In this document: in pieces, positions 52,375 to 61,306 of the stretch | Numbering within the stretch: the stretch's first letter is position 1 | Layout of the letters: each line of letters begins with the position of its first letter | DNA from: Larkinella punicea | GTDB lineage: Bacteria; Bacteroidota; Bacteroidia; Cytophagales; Spirosomataceae | Direction: 5' to 3' | Assembly: GCF_003334855.1 (NCBI RefSeq) | Contig: NZ_QOWE01000003.1 | Coordinates: 248,001 to 312,000 of the forward strand | Length of the DNA stretch: 64,000 nucleotides | The notes under the pieces: generated by a model | The model's database searches: none | What the model was told of the DNA's origin: nothing | The model's input: the letters and a program-made list of their open reading frames with translations, nothing else | Made by a program: the position numbers and the translations under genes

Positions 52375-53775
52375 TTGACCCGATTCCTGAGTCTACTGCT
52401 GGTTTTTCTGGCAGTACAGGCTTGCAAACACACCGCTACGACAAATCCGAAGCCGCCGAAAGCCGCCTATTCGGTAACCAAAATGGAGGTACAGAACGAC
52501 AAGTTTTTATCGACTGTAAATATTCCTGTATCCATTGCGCTGACCGACGTCGAGCGGCAGATCAACAGTCAGGTAAACGGCCTGGTGTATGAAGACAACA
52601 GCCTGACCGACAACGACGACGATCAGTTTATGACCAAAGTCTGGAAGCGGGCTCCCATCCAGGTGACGGCGCAGGACAGCCTCTTTTTCTTTCAGGTTCC
52701 GCTGAAAATCTGGGCCAAAGCCGGCATGTCCGTACTGGGTTTTACAAAATACCAGGAGACGGAATTCGAACTAAACCTCAAATTTGCCACCCGGTTTTCC
52801 ATCGACAAAAACTGGACGGCCAGCACCCAAACCACCGCTCAGGGCTACGACTGGGTAAAAAAACCGGCCTTAAAAATTGCGGGGATTGACGTTCCGGTCA
52901 CCAGCATCGTGGGACGGCTCATCGACAAAAATCTGGGTAAGATCACCAAAGCACTCGATGAACAAATTCATAAGCAAATCGATCTGCGAACGCCGGTGCT
53001 GACGGCCTGGAACACCATCCGACAGCCCTACCTGGTTTCCGAAAAATACCGCACCTGGTTGCTGGTCGTTCCCAAACGCATTCTGATCACGCCTTTTCGG
53101 TTTGAAAAAGGAGCCATTCGGTCGACAATTGGCATCGAAGGGTATACCTTGACCCAGACCGGAGCCAGACCCGACGTCCGCCCGGCAGTTACTATTCCGG
53201 AATTAATCGTCTCAAAAGAAATCCCCGATCAATTTCGCATCGGTTTGCTCAGCGAAGCGACCTACGCCGAAGCAGCGAAGGTGGTTTCGGACGAATTTGT
53301 AGGGCAGTCCTACGAATTTCGCGACGGACGTTACAAGATTACAATTCGGGGGATCGATTTATACGGACAGAATAACAATCTGATCATCAAGGCCACGCTG
53401 GAAGGCAGCATCAACGGTGCTATTTATCTGCGGGGACAGCCTTTTTATGACCAGAAGACCCGGACGATCTCGTTGCGGGACCTGCATTATGACCTGGATA
53501 CAAAAAATATCCTGTATAAAACGGCGAGTTGGTTATTACAGGGTAGCTTTGCACGCACGTTGGAAAAACAACTGACGATTCCGGTCGGCAGTCAAATTGA
53601 TGAAGCCAGAAAGTCGCTTCAGGCCCGATTAACGAACAATCAAATCACAAAGGGAGTTATTATCAACGGGAAGCTCGAACAAGTATCGCCGGATCAGGTT
53701 TACTTGACACAGGAGTCGATGCTGGCGGTCGTATATGCGTCCGGTCGAATCAATTTGAAGGTCGAAGGATTATAG
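52375..53775 (+). CDS. DUF4403 family lipoprotein
   Basis: 466 residues starting at TTG 52375, 16 nt after the Smr gene stop. This gives a lipoprotein signal (FLSLLLVFLAVQAC) and the family length; a longer frame only overlaps the Smr gene. The body matches DUF4403: STVNIPVSIALTDVERQINS, KVWKRAPIQVTAQDSLFFFQ, VPLKIWAKAGMSVLGFTKYQ and LLQGSFARTLEKQLTIPVGS. A SMP/lipid-transfer-like tubular fold has been predicted for similar proteins, but I cannot confirm it here. Last gene of the VWA cluster. Confidence 0.85.
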   Translation: MTRFLSLLLVFLAVQACKHTATTNPKPPKAAYSVTKMEVQNDKFLSTVNIPVSIALTDVERQINSQVNGLVYEDNSLTDNDDDQFMTKVWKRAPIQVTAQDSLFFFQVPLKIWAKAGMSVLGFTKYQETEFELNLKFATRFSIDKNWTASTQTTAQGYDWVKKPALKIAGIDVPVTSIVGRLIDKNLGKITKALDEQIHKQIDLRTPVLTAWNTIRQPYLVSEKYRTWLLVVPKRILITPFRFEKGAIRSTIGIEGYTLTQTGARPDVRPAVTIPELIVSKEIPDQFRIGLLSEATYAEAAKVVSDEFVGQSYEFRDGRYKITIRGIDLYGQNNNLIIKATLEGSINGAIYLRGQPFYDQKTRTISLRDLHYDLDTKNILYKTASWLLQGSFARTLEKQLTIPVGSQIDEARKSLQARLTNNQITKGVIINGKLEQVSPDQVYLTQESMLAVVYASGRINLKVEGL

Positions 53776-53865
53776 TTAAACCCGGATTGATGCATCTTTT
53801 TTGGCAATAGGCTCGAAAAATTTGCAGTTTTTCGATACCAGGTTTTTAAAGAACCTAAGTATTTA

Positions 53866-53873
53866 TAGATTTG
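53866..53873 (+). promoter_or_regulatory. -7 box of rnpB
   Basis: TAGATTTG, an exact TAnnTTTG match, predicting a start near 53880. Confidence 0.6.
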
Positions 53874-53879
53874 CGGTAA

Positions 53880-54350
53880 TCACGGAATGGCAACCAACGC
53901 GAGGTAAATTGTCTTATCGCTCCGGAACGGTTTACCGAACCGGGGAGGAAAGTCCGGACAGCACAGAGTACCATACTTCCTAACGGGAAGGCAGGTGGCA
54001 GAAGGCGCTCGCGCTGACGGCCGTTTGACAGAAAGTGCCACAGAAAACGAACCGCCGGCGCTGCGTTTAGTTTCTAAACGAATCGACGGTAAGGGTGAAA
54101 AGGTGGGGTAAGAGCCCACCGCCCGGCTGGTGACAGCCGGGGCAGGGTAAACCTTATGGGCTGAAAGATCAAATAGGCATCAGAATGGGGGCGACTCGTT
54201 CCCGTAGTTTCGACCCCGGTCGGAATGATGCTGATGCGGGTAGATCGATAGAGTTTCGGAGTGATCCGGAATCGAGATAAATGATAAGAACCCGAGCAGG
54301 GTTGTTTCGGCAATCTGATCGGAGACAGAATCCGGCTTATAGATTTACTT
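53880..54350 (+). ncRNA. rnpB: RNase P RNA (class A)
   Basis: Catalytic RNA that trims tRNA 5' leaders. Conserved parts are in order: 5' P4 strand GAGGAAAGTCCGGAC (53945-53959), the CR-II/III block GGGTGAAAAGGTGGGG followed by TAAGAGCCCACCGC (54092-54121) and the 3' P4 strand ACAGAATCCGGCTTA (54325-54339). Total about 470 nt; the ends are estimated, the 5' one from the promoter box and the 3' one from the last helix. Short open frames here are not genes. The rest of the gap before the OmpA-family gene (54351-54463) shows nothing else. Confidence 0.95.
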
Positions 54351-54463
54351 CGCGGAAAGTTGCCGAATAATGAAAAAGAGTAGTTTTTAAACGGTCCGCC
54401 GTAGCGCCGGCTTGCCGAGCGATTGTTCTACGTTAAAGGCTTATGAATTAAACCTGAGTTCTC

Positions 54464-56011
54464 ATGAAGAAAATTTCCATTTTCGCTTCTCTGACGCTTC
54501 TGTTACTGACGCAGGCTGTCGGGTATGCCCAAACTGACACCACCACCCGTTCCTCGGCCGGAACATCGAACCGTAATCGCTCCTACGAAGGCGACTACAA
54601 AATGAATACCTGGTCAGTGACCGTCACACCTGCGCTCACCCGTTTCTTTGGCGACCTGGACAATTACGGTTTTTACAAAGGATTCCCGCAAAAAGGGCCC
54701 AACACCAAAACCACCGGTGCGCTTGGCGTGTCGATCAACAAACAGCTTAGCCATCTTTTTGGGGCCTCTGCCGATTTCCACATCGGCTCGCTGCGGGGTT
54801 CGAAACAGTCACTCTACAATGCCTCGTTCCGTTCAAACTTCCTACAGGGAACACTGAACGCCAACGTCAACATGAAATCACTCCTGTTTGGAACCCGCAA
54901 GCTGAAACGCTGGAAATGGGATCTGCACGCCGGAGCCGGTTTGATGTGGTTCGACACCCGGGTGTATGACCTGACCACGGGCGAAATGATCCGGTATAGC
55001 AACGACCGGCGCGACTACAGTTCGGTTACCCAGGGAAAATGGGAAAGTGACGGTTCCGTTTATACCCGTGAGTTCGTTTTCCCGCTGGGGTCGGCTCTGC
55101 ATTATGAACTGACGTCGCGGCTGGACATTGGCCTGGATGCAACGTTGTATATGGTCAATACCGAGAAACTGGATATGACCGTTGGAGGAGTTGATAACTC
55201 GAAAGCCGGTAACGTATACGGCTGGAGACGGGGTGACTCCGGTTTGGACAAATGGGCTGGTCTGGGCCTGTCACTGACCTACAAGATTGGGAAAGATGCG
55301 GTTCGGGTTGGAAAAGATGGTGTTTATGACCCTGCCAAAGGCCGTTATCACCTGCGTTGGGCCGATCCGAAAGATCTGCTGAAAGAGCCTTACAACCCAA
55401 CGATGAACGACGCGGATTCGATTGCCAAGGCCAACATGCCAAAACCGGTCGATCCCCGTTTGTATACGGATACGGATAACGACGGTGTTGCCGACCTGTT
55501 TGACAAAGAACCCGCTACGCCAGCCGGTAGCATTGTATCTGGTGCCGGGGTTGCCATGAACCTGGACAGCATCATCAGCTCGATTCTGCGCGGTAAATTC
55601 GCCCCGGAATGCGAAGCCTTGTTTAGTAACATCGAATTCGATACCGATAAAGCCACGATTCGGCCGGCTTCGCAGGACATCATGAAGAAGGTGGTTGAAC
55701 TGTTGAACCTGAAAACCAACTGCGGTATCATCCTCGTTGGACACGCCGATTACCGGGCTTCTTACGGTTACAACATTCAACTGTCCAAGCGCCGGGTGGA
55801 TGCCGCCAAGCGGTATTTGACCCGTGCCGGTTTAACCGACCCGAGCCGGGTGACGGTCGAATACTACGGTGAGTACCGACCGATTGCGCCAAACACATCC
55901 GGGGATAATCTCCAGCGAAACCGTCGGGTCGAAATCAAGATTGTTCCGATGAACATGCTCCGGTCTCCGTACCAGTCTGGTCAACGGTTCGACTCAAGAG
56001 AGCCGAGATAA
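54464..56011 (+). CDS. OmpA-family outer-membrane protein
   Basis: 515 residues. Signal peptide (FASLTLLLLTQAVGYAQ), an N-terminal barrel of about 290 residues (WSVTVTPALTRFFGDLDNYG, LGVSINKQLSHLFGASADFH), a thrombospondin type 3-like calcium repeat (TDTDNDGVADLFDKEPATP, about residues 330-348) and a C-terminal OmpA peptidoglycan-binding domain (IEFDTDKATIRPASQDIMKK, GHADYRASYGYNIQLSKRRV, YYGEYRPIAPNTSGDNLQRN with RRVEI). It links the outer membrane to peptidoglycan. A strong terminator follows. Confidence 0.93.
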   Translation: MKKISIFASLTLLLLTQAVGYAQTDTTTRSSAGTSNRNRSYEGDYKMNTWSVTVTPALTRFFGDLDNYGFYKGFPQKGPNTKTTGALGVSINKQLSHLFGASADFHIGSLRGSKQSLYNASFRSNFLQGTLNANVNMKSLLFGTRKLKRWKWDLHAGAGLMWFDTRVYDLTTGEMIRYSNDRRDYSSVTQGKWESDGSVYTREFVFPLGSALHYELTSRLDIGLDATLYMVNTEKLDMTVGGVDNSKAGNVYGWRRGDSGLDKWAGLGLSLTYKIGKDAVRVGKDGVYDPAKGRYHLRWADPKDLLKEPYNPTMNDADSIAKANMPKPVDPRLYTDTDNDGVADLFDKEPATPAGSIVSGAGVAMNLDSIISSILRGKFAPECEALFSNIEFDTDKATIRPASQDIMKKVVELLNLKTNCGIILVGHADYRASYGYNIQLSKRRVDAAKRYLTRAGLTDPSRVTVEYYGEYRPIAPNTSGDNLQRNRRVEIKIVPMNMLRSPYQSGQRFDSREPR

Positions 56012-56033
56012 CAATTGACAACCCTGTATGCAG

Positions 56034-56060
56034 AACCCCGGCGTTCGTCGGGGTTTTGTT
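56034..56060 (+). terminator. intrinsic terminator after the OmpA-family gene
   Basis: AACCCCG (56034-56040) pairs with CGGGGTT (56049-56055), 8-nt loop, then a T-rich tail. Confidence 0.8.
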
Positions 56061-56078
56061 GTTTATAGCGGTTTGAGT

Positions 56079-56151
56079 TTTGCCCCCAACCCCCTGAAGG
56101 GGGCTCACACATTCGGAATTTTTTAGCCCCCTTCAGGGGGTTGGGGGCAAA
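56079..56151. repeat. perfect 27-bp inverted repeat (relative of 2501-2584)
   Basis: Arms 56079-56105 and 56125-56151 are exact complements (TTTGCCCCCAACCCCCTGAA core), 19-nt loop. It differs from the other copy mainly in one base pair (CCCTGAAGGG versus CCCTAAAGGG), a compensatory pattern: both arms changed together. Confidence 0.9.
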
Positions 56152-56217
56152 TTGACGTTTACCAGAAAAAATCCTGATCGCTTCCCTTCATTATTCAGCG
56201 ATTTCAAGAAAAATCAG

Positions 56218-56225
56218 TACCTTTG
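56218..56225 (+). promoter_or_regulatory. -7 box of the rpsP operon
   Basis: TACCTTTG, exact TAnnTTTG; predicted start near 56232, leader about 66 nt to the rpsP ATG. Confidence 0.6.
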
Positions 56226-56297
56226 CACCCTAATTCTACTGAAGGACGGCCTCACTTTTGTGAGCCAACCGTATCCCTCAGAAAACAAACCAATAAA

Positions 56298-57029
56298 ATG
56301 GCAGTTAAAATCCGTTTATCGCGTCGGGGACGCAAAAAACTGGCTATCTACGACATCGTTATAGCCGATGCCAGAGCACCACGTGATGGTAGCTTTATTG
56401 AAAAAATCGGTTCGTACAACCCGAACACCGACCCTGCAACCGTGGTCCTGAAAAGTGACCGGGCTGTAGATTGGCTGATGAAAGGGGCACAACCAACCGA
56501 CACGGCTCGTTCAATATTGTCGCACGAAGGCGTGATGTTGAAAAAACACCTGCAAGTAGGTGTGATCAAAGGCGCCATCTCGCAAGAACAGGCTGATGCG
56601 AAGTTCGAAGACTGGAAAGAAGGTAAAGAAGGCCGGAAACAGGGCAGTGCCGACACCAAATCCCAACTGAAAGCCGATGCCAAAAAGGCGCGTCTGGAAG
56701 CTGAGAAAAAAGTGAACGAAGCGCGTGCGCTGGCTATTGCCAAGAAAAACGTGGTTGAAGAACCCGTTGTTGAGGCACCGGAAGTGGTTGAAGAAGCCGA
56801 AGTGGAAGCACCCGTTGCGGAAGCAGCCGTTGAAGCACCTGCCGCTGAACCCGTAGCCGCTCCGGTAGAAGCACCTGTTGCCGAAACCGCTCCGGTTGCT
56901 GAAGAACCAGCCGCTGAAGCCGCACCGGTTGTTGAAGCCCCTGCTGCTGAGGCTCCCGCCGAAGCACCGGTTGCTGAAGCACCAGCCGCCGACGAAAAAC
57001 CCGCTGATGAGGGTGAAGCAAAGGCTTAG
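56298..57029 (+). CDS. rpsP: 30S ribosomal protein S16 with long acidic tail
   Basis: 243 residues from ATG 56298 ([20 protein letters not shown] is the S16 N-terminus). S16 proper is about 80-90 residues ([39 protein letters not shown]). A basic helical stretch follows ([40 protein letters not shown]), then, from about residue 150, a tail of roughly 95 residues made almost only of Ala, Glu, Pro and Val ([19 protein letters not shown]). It assembles into the small ribosomal subunit. Bacteroidota S16 proteins are often extended, but this tail is long. First gene of rpsP-rimM-trmD. Confidence 0.95.
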   Translation: MAVKIRLSRRGRKKLAIYDIVIADARAPRDGSFIEKIGSYNPNTDPATVVLKSDRAVDWLMKGAQPTDTARSILSHEGVMLKKHLQVGVIKGAISQEQADAKFEDWKEGKEGRKQGSADTKSQLKADAKKARLEAEKKVNEARALAIAKKNVVEEPVVEAPEVVEEAEVEAPVAEAAVEAPAAEPVAAPVEAPVAETAPVAEEPAAEAAPVVEAPAAEAPAEAPVAEAPAADEKPADEGEAKA

Positions 57030-57050
57030 TATTTCGTAAGAAATTGAGTT

Positions 57051-57105
57051 AACAACTGATGGAAGTCTGTTTCTTGAAATGGAATTCTGTCAGTTGTTGT
57101 TTTAT
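57051..57105 (+). terminator. long-loop hairpin between rpsP and rimM
   Basis: AACAACTGA (57051-57059) pairs with TCAGTTGTT (57090-57098), about 30-nt loop, then GTTTTAT. Possible partial terminator or attenuator that lowers rimM-trmD expression relative to rpsP. Confidence 0.4.
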
Positions 57106-57151
57106 ATAGACCTATCCCGAATCATCGGCGGGATGCAAAATGTTGTAAGTC

Positions 57152-57742
57152 GTGACCAAAGACGATTGTTTTCAATTAGGAAAAATAACGAAAACGCACG
57201 GCGTGCGGGGCGAACTGGTGTTCTTTCTCGATGTCGATATGCCGGAACTCTATGCCGAAATGGACTCGGTTCTGATCGAAGTGAAAGGGGATCTGGTTCC
57301 GTATTTTATCGAGTCGATTTCGGTGAACCGCAACCGGGGCATTGTGGCACTGGAAGGCGTGGAGACGATTGAGGAAGCGCAGAAGCTGGTGAACTGTGAC
57401 TTGTTTTTACCCCTCGATAACCTGGACGAACTGGACGAAGGGCAGTTTTATTTCCACGAAATTGTCGGGTTTCTGGTTCGGGACGAAAAACTGGGCGATC
57501 TCGGAACGGTTCGTACCGTGTATAATGTGGCGCCCCAGAATTTGATTTCGATGGATTACCAGGGCAAGGAAGTCCTGATTCCGGTGAATGACGAACTGAC
57601 CCCCTCGGCGGATAAAGTACACAAAATCCTGCACGTTCGACTGCCGGATGGCCTGGTCGATATTTACCTGGAAGAACCATCCGCTAAAATCGGGAAGAGA
57701 ACAGAGGCCGACGACGAAGAGGAATCACTCGATGAGGATTGA
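57152..57742 (+). CDS. rimM: 16S rRNA processing protein RimM
   Basis: 196 residues from GTG 57152; the nearest ATG upstream runs into a stop. RimM N-terminal domain ([40 protein letters not shown]) and a C-terminal PRC barrel ([40 protein letters not shown]). It helps mature the 30S head and binds S19. Its stop overlaps the trmD start by 11 bp, indicating translational coupling. The C-terminus is acidic ([10 protein letters not shown]). Confidence 0.94.
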   Translation: MTKDDCFQLGKITKTHGVRGELVFFLDVDMPELYAEMDSVLIEVKGDLVPYFIESISVNRNRGIVALEGVETIEEAQKLVNCDLFLPLDNLDELDEGQFYFHEIVGFLVRDEKLGDLGTVRTVYNVAPQNLISMDYQGKEVLIPVNDELTPSADKVHKILHVRLPDGLVDIYLEEPSAKIGKRTEADDEEESLDED

Positions 57743-58406
57743 TATTTTAACCTGCCTGCCCCGGTTGCTGGACAGTTTCTTTGCGCATTCCATTTTGCAA
57801 CGCGCCCAGCAGGGCGGTTTTGTGGAAGTGGTTGTTCACGACCTGCGCGATTATACGCTCGACAAACACCGGCGGGTCGATGACTATGCGTTTGGGGGTG
57901 GAGCCGGCATGGTGATGTCCATCGAACCCATTGCCCGCTGCATCCGTGCCCTGCAAACCGAACGTTCCTACGACGAAGTAATTTATGTCACGCCCGACGG
58001 TGAGCGGTTTGAACAACGAACAGCCAACCGGCTTTCGTTAGCCCGAAACCTGATCATTTTGTGCGGTCATTACAAAGGCGTCGATGAGCGGGTTCGGGAA
58101 CTGTTTATTACCAAAGAAATCAGCGTGGGGGACTATGTGCTGTCGGGGGGCGAACTCCCCGCTGCGGTTATTTCCGATGCCATCATCCGCTTGTTGCCCG
58201 GCGTTCTGAATGATGAAACTTCAGCCCTGACGGATTCTTTTCAGGATGATTTGCTGGCTCCTCCCGTTTATACCCGCCCGGCCGAATTTGAAGGGCATAG
58301 CGTGCCCGACGTGCTGCTCTCAGGCCACGAAGCGAAGATCAACGAATGGCGGTTTGAAAAAGCCCTGGAGCGCACCAAACAGCGTCGCCCGGATTTGCTT
58401 TCCTGA
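57732..58406 (+). CDS. trmD: tRNA (guanine-N1-)-methyltransferase
   Basis: 224 residues from ATG 57732. SPOUT-type trefoil-knot methyltransferase making m1G37: [40 protein letters not shown]-type loop visible as [66 protein letters not shown] and [20 protein letters not shown]. All SAM-binding and catalytic (Asp in SALTDSF) parts are present. Overlaps rimM; last gene of the operon. Confidence 0.95.
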   Translation: MRIDILTCLPRLLDSFFAHSILQRAQQGGFVEVVVHDLRDYTLDKHRRVDDYAFGGGAGMVMSIEPIARCIRALQTERSYDEVIYVTPDGERFEQRTANRLSLARNLIILCGHYKGVDERVRELFITKEISVGDYVLSGGELPAAVISDAIIRLLPGVLNDETSALTDSFQDDLLAPPVYTRPAEFEGHSVPDVLLSGHEAKINEWRFEKALERTKQRRPDLLS

Positions 58407-58427
58407 AACCGGGCGACACCCGTCGAC

Positions 58428-60620
58428 TCACTGCGACGGCGGATTGTTTTCCTGGGCTTCTTTTTCCTTTCGCCGTTGTTCCCGCCGTTCCTTGCGCAAT
58501 TGCCGGCGCGATTTCGGAATCGAATCGGTTTGAACGGCAGCTCCCTTGGCGGGTTCCTGCTCGGGCGTGACCACTTCAGGCTCCGCCCGGTCGCGTCCTA
58601 AAACCCGGCGGAAGAAATCATTGATGCCATTGGTCGTTTCGTCCGTTTCTTCTTCCGGCATCATGAGCGAGTCGATCTCGATGGAGTCGACCGGTGCCAC
58701 TTCCTGCCGCAACCCTTCCCGCAGTCGCACGCCATAGAATCCATACGCCGTTGTGTCATAGGGCGTCAATCCCCGCGAAGCCATGATCCGCCCAATCAGC
58801 CTGAAATAGCCCCGCAAATACGTTTTGACGGACCCATCCGGATAAAACCGGCTTAGGGTCGCTTTCGGTGAAGGAACGACATACGATAAAAGAATGCTTT
58901 CTCCAATGTCGAGATTGGACGGGCTTTTGGCAAAATAATACCGCGATGCTTCCCCGATTCCGTAGATGTTTCGACCCCACTCGATGAAGTTGAGATAAAT
59001 CTCATACATCCGTTCTTTACTGATAATGCGCTGGTTTTCAATGAGCCACACGATCAGAATTTCTTCGGCTTTCCGGGAAAGCGTTTTATTTCGATTCAAA
59101 AACGCATTCTTCACAAACTGCATCGAAATGGTACTGGCCCCGCGTTTGAACTTTTTGGCTTTGAAGTTGGTCGCCAGCGACACTCGAAACGCCTTTTCGT
59201 TAAAGCCATTGTGGGTAAAAAAGTTGTAATCCTCCGCCGTCAGAATGGCGTTGCGCAGGTTGGGCGAAATGGCGTTGAGGGGCGTAAAATCCGGGTTGGC
59301 AGGGCCAACGATGAACTTGCGCACCAGCTTGTCTTTTTCGTAGACCTCGTGTTCAAACGGTTTGTTGACCCGACTGAAATCTTCCTTCCCAAATTGCAGA
59401 ATCTTGAATTGATCCGGGGTGAGGCTGGAGTTGAACTGCACCGAATCGGGGAGAGAGCTGTCGAGGTGCAGCACCGCATCATATTTCAGTTTACCGGCAA
59501 CCTTCATGCCTTCCAGCGATTCAAAAAGACCCTGCGGAAAGGCATCGAACAGATCCTGCGCGTCAAGCGGATCGGTGTGGATCTGAACGTCGTAGATTTT
59601 GACGGGCGAAACCGTGTATTTGATGAACGGCCGGGCTTTGGCTTTTCCGAGATAAATGGTAGAGGAACTGTCGATGCCGATGTAATTCTCCCCAAAAAAC
59701 AGATTGGCGTCCATCGCGGCCCGTTCCACCACCACGTCGCCCAGCGCCACAGCCGGGTGATTGATGCGCAGATTCCGGACGGCTCCGGCACCTTCAATCT
59801 TGAACTCACCGCCGGAACTGGCCACATCGCGGAGTTCGGCCCGCAGCGTATCGGCTTGTAGCTTCAACTTGAAGCGTTGTTCCAGGTACGGTAATTCGAG
59901 CGGTTTTCCATCGGCGTAGAGGGCCACGCTGGCTTCCTGATCGGAAGCGGCCACGGTGCCCATCAGGTGCCAGACCGACTCGTTGCCGTTGATCCGAATG
60001 GTCGATGTCAGTTCTTCGTCGTCAATGGTGGCCGTTTCCGTCAGAAAGCTAAGTTGACGGTCATCGTCGGTCAGCCGGAGTTCCAGATTCTGAATGTCCA
60101 TGTTGTCCGGAATCTTGGCCAGCAGGTTATCGACCAGGTTTTCGGCCACGTCCGCCAGATCGACCCGGCGCGTACTGGTTTCTTTGTCGCTGACTGAAGC
60201 GGTGGAATCTTTCTTTTGCGATTTGAGCAGGAAGTCGATGTTGGAGGTGCTATCCCGCCGGACGATATGGGCGAGGCCATTTTGTAGCGTGAGGGATGAA
60301 ACCGCTACCCGGCCGAACAAAAGCGGCCAGATGCTGACCCCAACTTCCGTTTTGCCGACCCGCAGCAGACTGTCGCGCGATGCCGGAACGACGGTAACAT
60401 TGGAAAAGGCTACAGTTGACAGGCCCGTAAATTGAGCTTTGCCAATGGTTACGGTCAGGTTATAGTCCCGCTTCGCTTTCCGGATGCCTCTGGCCAGCCC
60501 TTCTTTCAGCAGCGCTTCCCGTTTGGTGTAGATAATACCGGCTCCAATGGCTCCCAGAACAACAAATCCCAGCAGCACCCAGCCTGAAATAATCAGTATA
60601 CGTTTTTTATTGACTTGCAT
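58428..60620 (-). CDS. transglycosylase (GT51) with AsmA-like N-terminal region
   Basis: 730 residues. N-terminal membrane helix (IISGWVLLGFVVLGAIGAGI), about 390 residues of AsmA-like beta-rich sequence (VTIGKAQFTGLSTVAFSNVT, VGVSIWPLLFGRVAVSSLTL), then a GT51 peptidoglycan transglycosylase domain at about 440-620 with its motifs intact: LTAEDYNFFTHNGFN (catalytic Glu), KRGASTISMQFVKNAFLNRN, RKAEEILIVWLIENQRIISK, EWGRNIYGIGEASRYYF. A charged, Arg/Lys/Glu-rich tail ends it (RRQLRKERREQRRKEKEAQE). No transpeptidase domain. It would polymerise lipid II, or be a specialised monofunctional enzyme. Confidence 0.88.
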   Translation of the reverse strand: MQVNKKRILIISGWVLLGFVVLGAIGAGIIYTKREALLKEGLARGIRKAKRDYNLTVTIGKAQFTGLSTVAFSNVTVVPASRDSLLRVGKTEVGVSIWPLLFGRVAVSSLTLQNGLAHIVRRDSTSNIDFLLKSQKKDSTASVSDKETSTRRVDLADVAENLVDNLLAKIPDNMDIQNLELRLTDDDRQLSFLTETATIDDEELTSTIRINGNESVWHLMGTVAASDQEASVALYADGKPLELPYLEQRFKLKLQADTLRAELRDVASSGGEFKIEGAGAVRNLRINHPAVALGDVVVERAAMDANLFFGENYIGIDSSSTIYLGKAKARPFIKYTVSPVKIYDVQIHTDPLDAQDLFDAFPQGLFESLEGMKVAGKLKYDAVLHLDSSLPDSVQFNSSLTPDQFKILQFGKEDFSRVNKPFEHEVYEKDKLVRKFIVGPANPDFTPLNAISPNLRNAILTAEDYNFFTHNGFNEKAFRVSLATNFKAKKFKRGASTISMQFVKNAFLNRNKTLSRKAEEILIVWLIENQRIISKERMYEIYLNFIEWGRNIYGIGEASRYYFAKSPSNLDIGESILLSYVVPSPKATLSRFYPDGSVKTYLRGYFRLIGRIMASRGLTPYDTTAYGFYGVRLREGLRQEVAPVDSIEIDSLMMPEEETDETTNGINDFFRRVLGRDRAEPEVVTPEQEPAKGAAVQTDSIPKSRRQLRKERREQRRKEKEAQENNPPSQ

Positions 60621-60685
60621 TGTAAGCTAGTAAAGTGGTCCGAAAAGGCATTCCGGCACTTTCATGGTGTGGTGCGAAGTTACGG

Positions 60686-61135
60686 CTATTTATCAAAATC
60701 CAGGTGGCAATTCCACCAACCGGTATCGAAGCGGGTGTTAAATTGCTTGTAAAACTGAATGGCGGGCTCGTTCCAGTCAAGCACCTGCCACATCATGCCC
60801 GTACAATCCGTTTTGCGGCCTTCTGCAATGGTGGCATCGAACAAAGCCTTGCCCAATCCCCGGCCCCGAAAGCTTTCGTTGACAATAATATCTTCCAGAT
60901 ACAACCGTTTGCCTTTCCAGGTCGAATACCGGTAATAATACAACGACATGGCCACAATCTTGTTTTCGATTTCGGCCACCAGCACCCCGAAAAGCGGGTT
61001 GTCGCCAAAACCGTCTTTCAACATCTGTTCAGGCGTGTTGGTCACTTCATGCGGTGCTTTTTCGTACAGGGCCAGTTCCTGAACCAGTTCAAACAACTGC
61101 GGAACATCGGCAGGGGTACCTTTGCGGATGGTCAT
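60686..61135 (-). CDS. GNAT-family N-acetyltransferase
   Basis: 149 residues, one GNAT domain: TIRKGTPADVPQLFELVQEL, FGVLVAEIENKIVAMSLYYY, acetyl-CoA loop YLEDIIVNESFRGRGLGKAL, DWNEPAIQFYKQFNTRFDTG. It transfers an acetyl group to an amine; similar to diamine (spermidine/thialysine) acetyltransferases by the overall pattern, but the substrate is not certain. A gap of 65 bp separates it from the transglycosylase gene. Confidence 0.9.
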   Translation of the reverse strand: MTIRKGTPADVPQLFELVQELALYEKAPHEVTNTPEQMLKDGFGDNPLFGVLVAEIENKIVAMSLYYYRYSTWKGKRLYLEDIIVNESFRGRGLGKALFDATIAEGRKTDCTGMMWQVLDWNEPAIQFYKQFNTRFDTGWWNCHLDFDK

Positions 61136-61179
61136 TCGGGGAAACGAAATTATGTTTTAAGTGAGTTAGTTCTAGCTTT

Positions 61180-61264
61180 CAAAATTCGTTATTCAATATT
61201 CATTATTCGATATTTTTTATCAACGTTTAAATATCGAATAATGAATATTGAATAACGAATTTTG
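61180..61264. repeat. perfect 35-bp AT-rich inverted repeat
   Basis: Arms 61180-61214 and 61230-61264 are exact complements (core TTCGTTATTCAATATTCATT), 15-nt loop. Sequence beyond the right arm (AATAACGAACACCGAATATC) repeats the motif once more. Related to 28940-29035. It fills the gap between the GNAT start and the pseudouridine synthase stop. Confidence 0.92.
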
Positions 61265-61306
61265 AACAGACAATAACGAACACCGAATATCGAAATATAA
61301 AACCAA

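Noticed and set aside
53801-54313. Short open frames over 53801-54313
   Set aside because: They fall within RNase P RNA, whose conserved P4 and CR blocks are all present.
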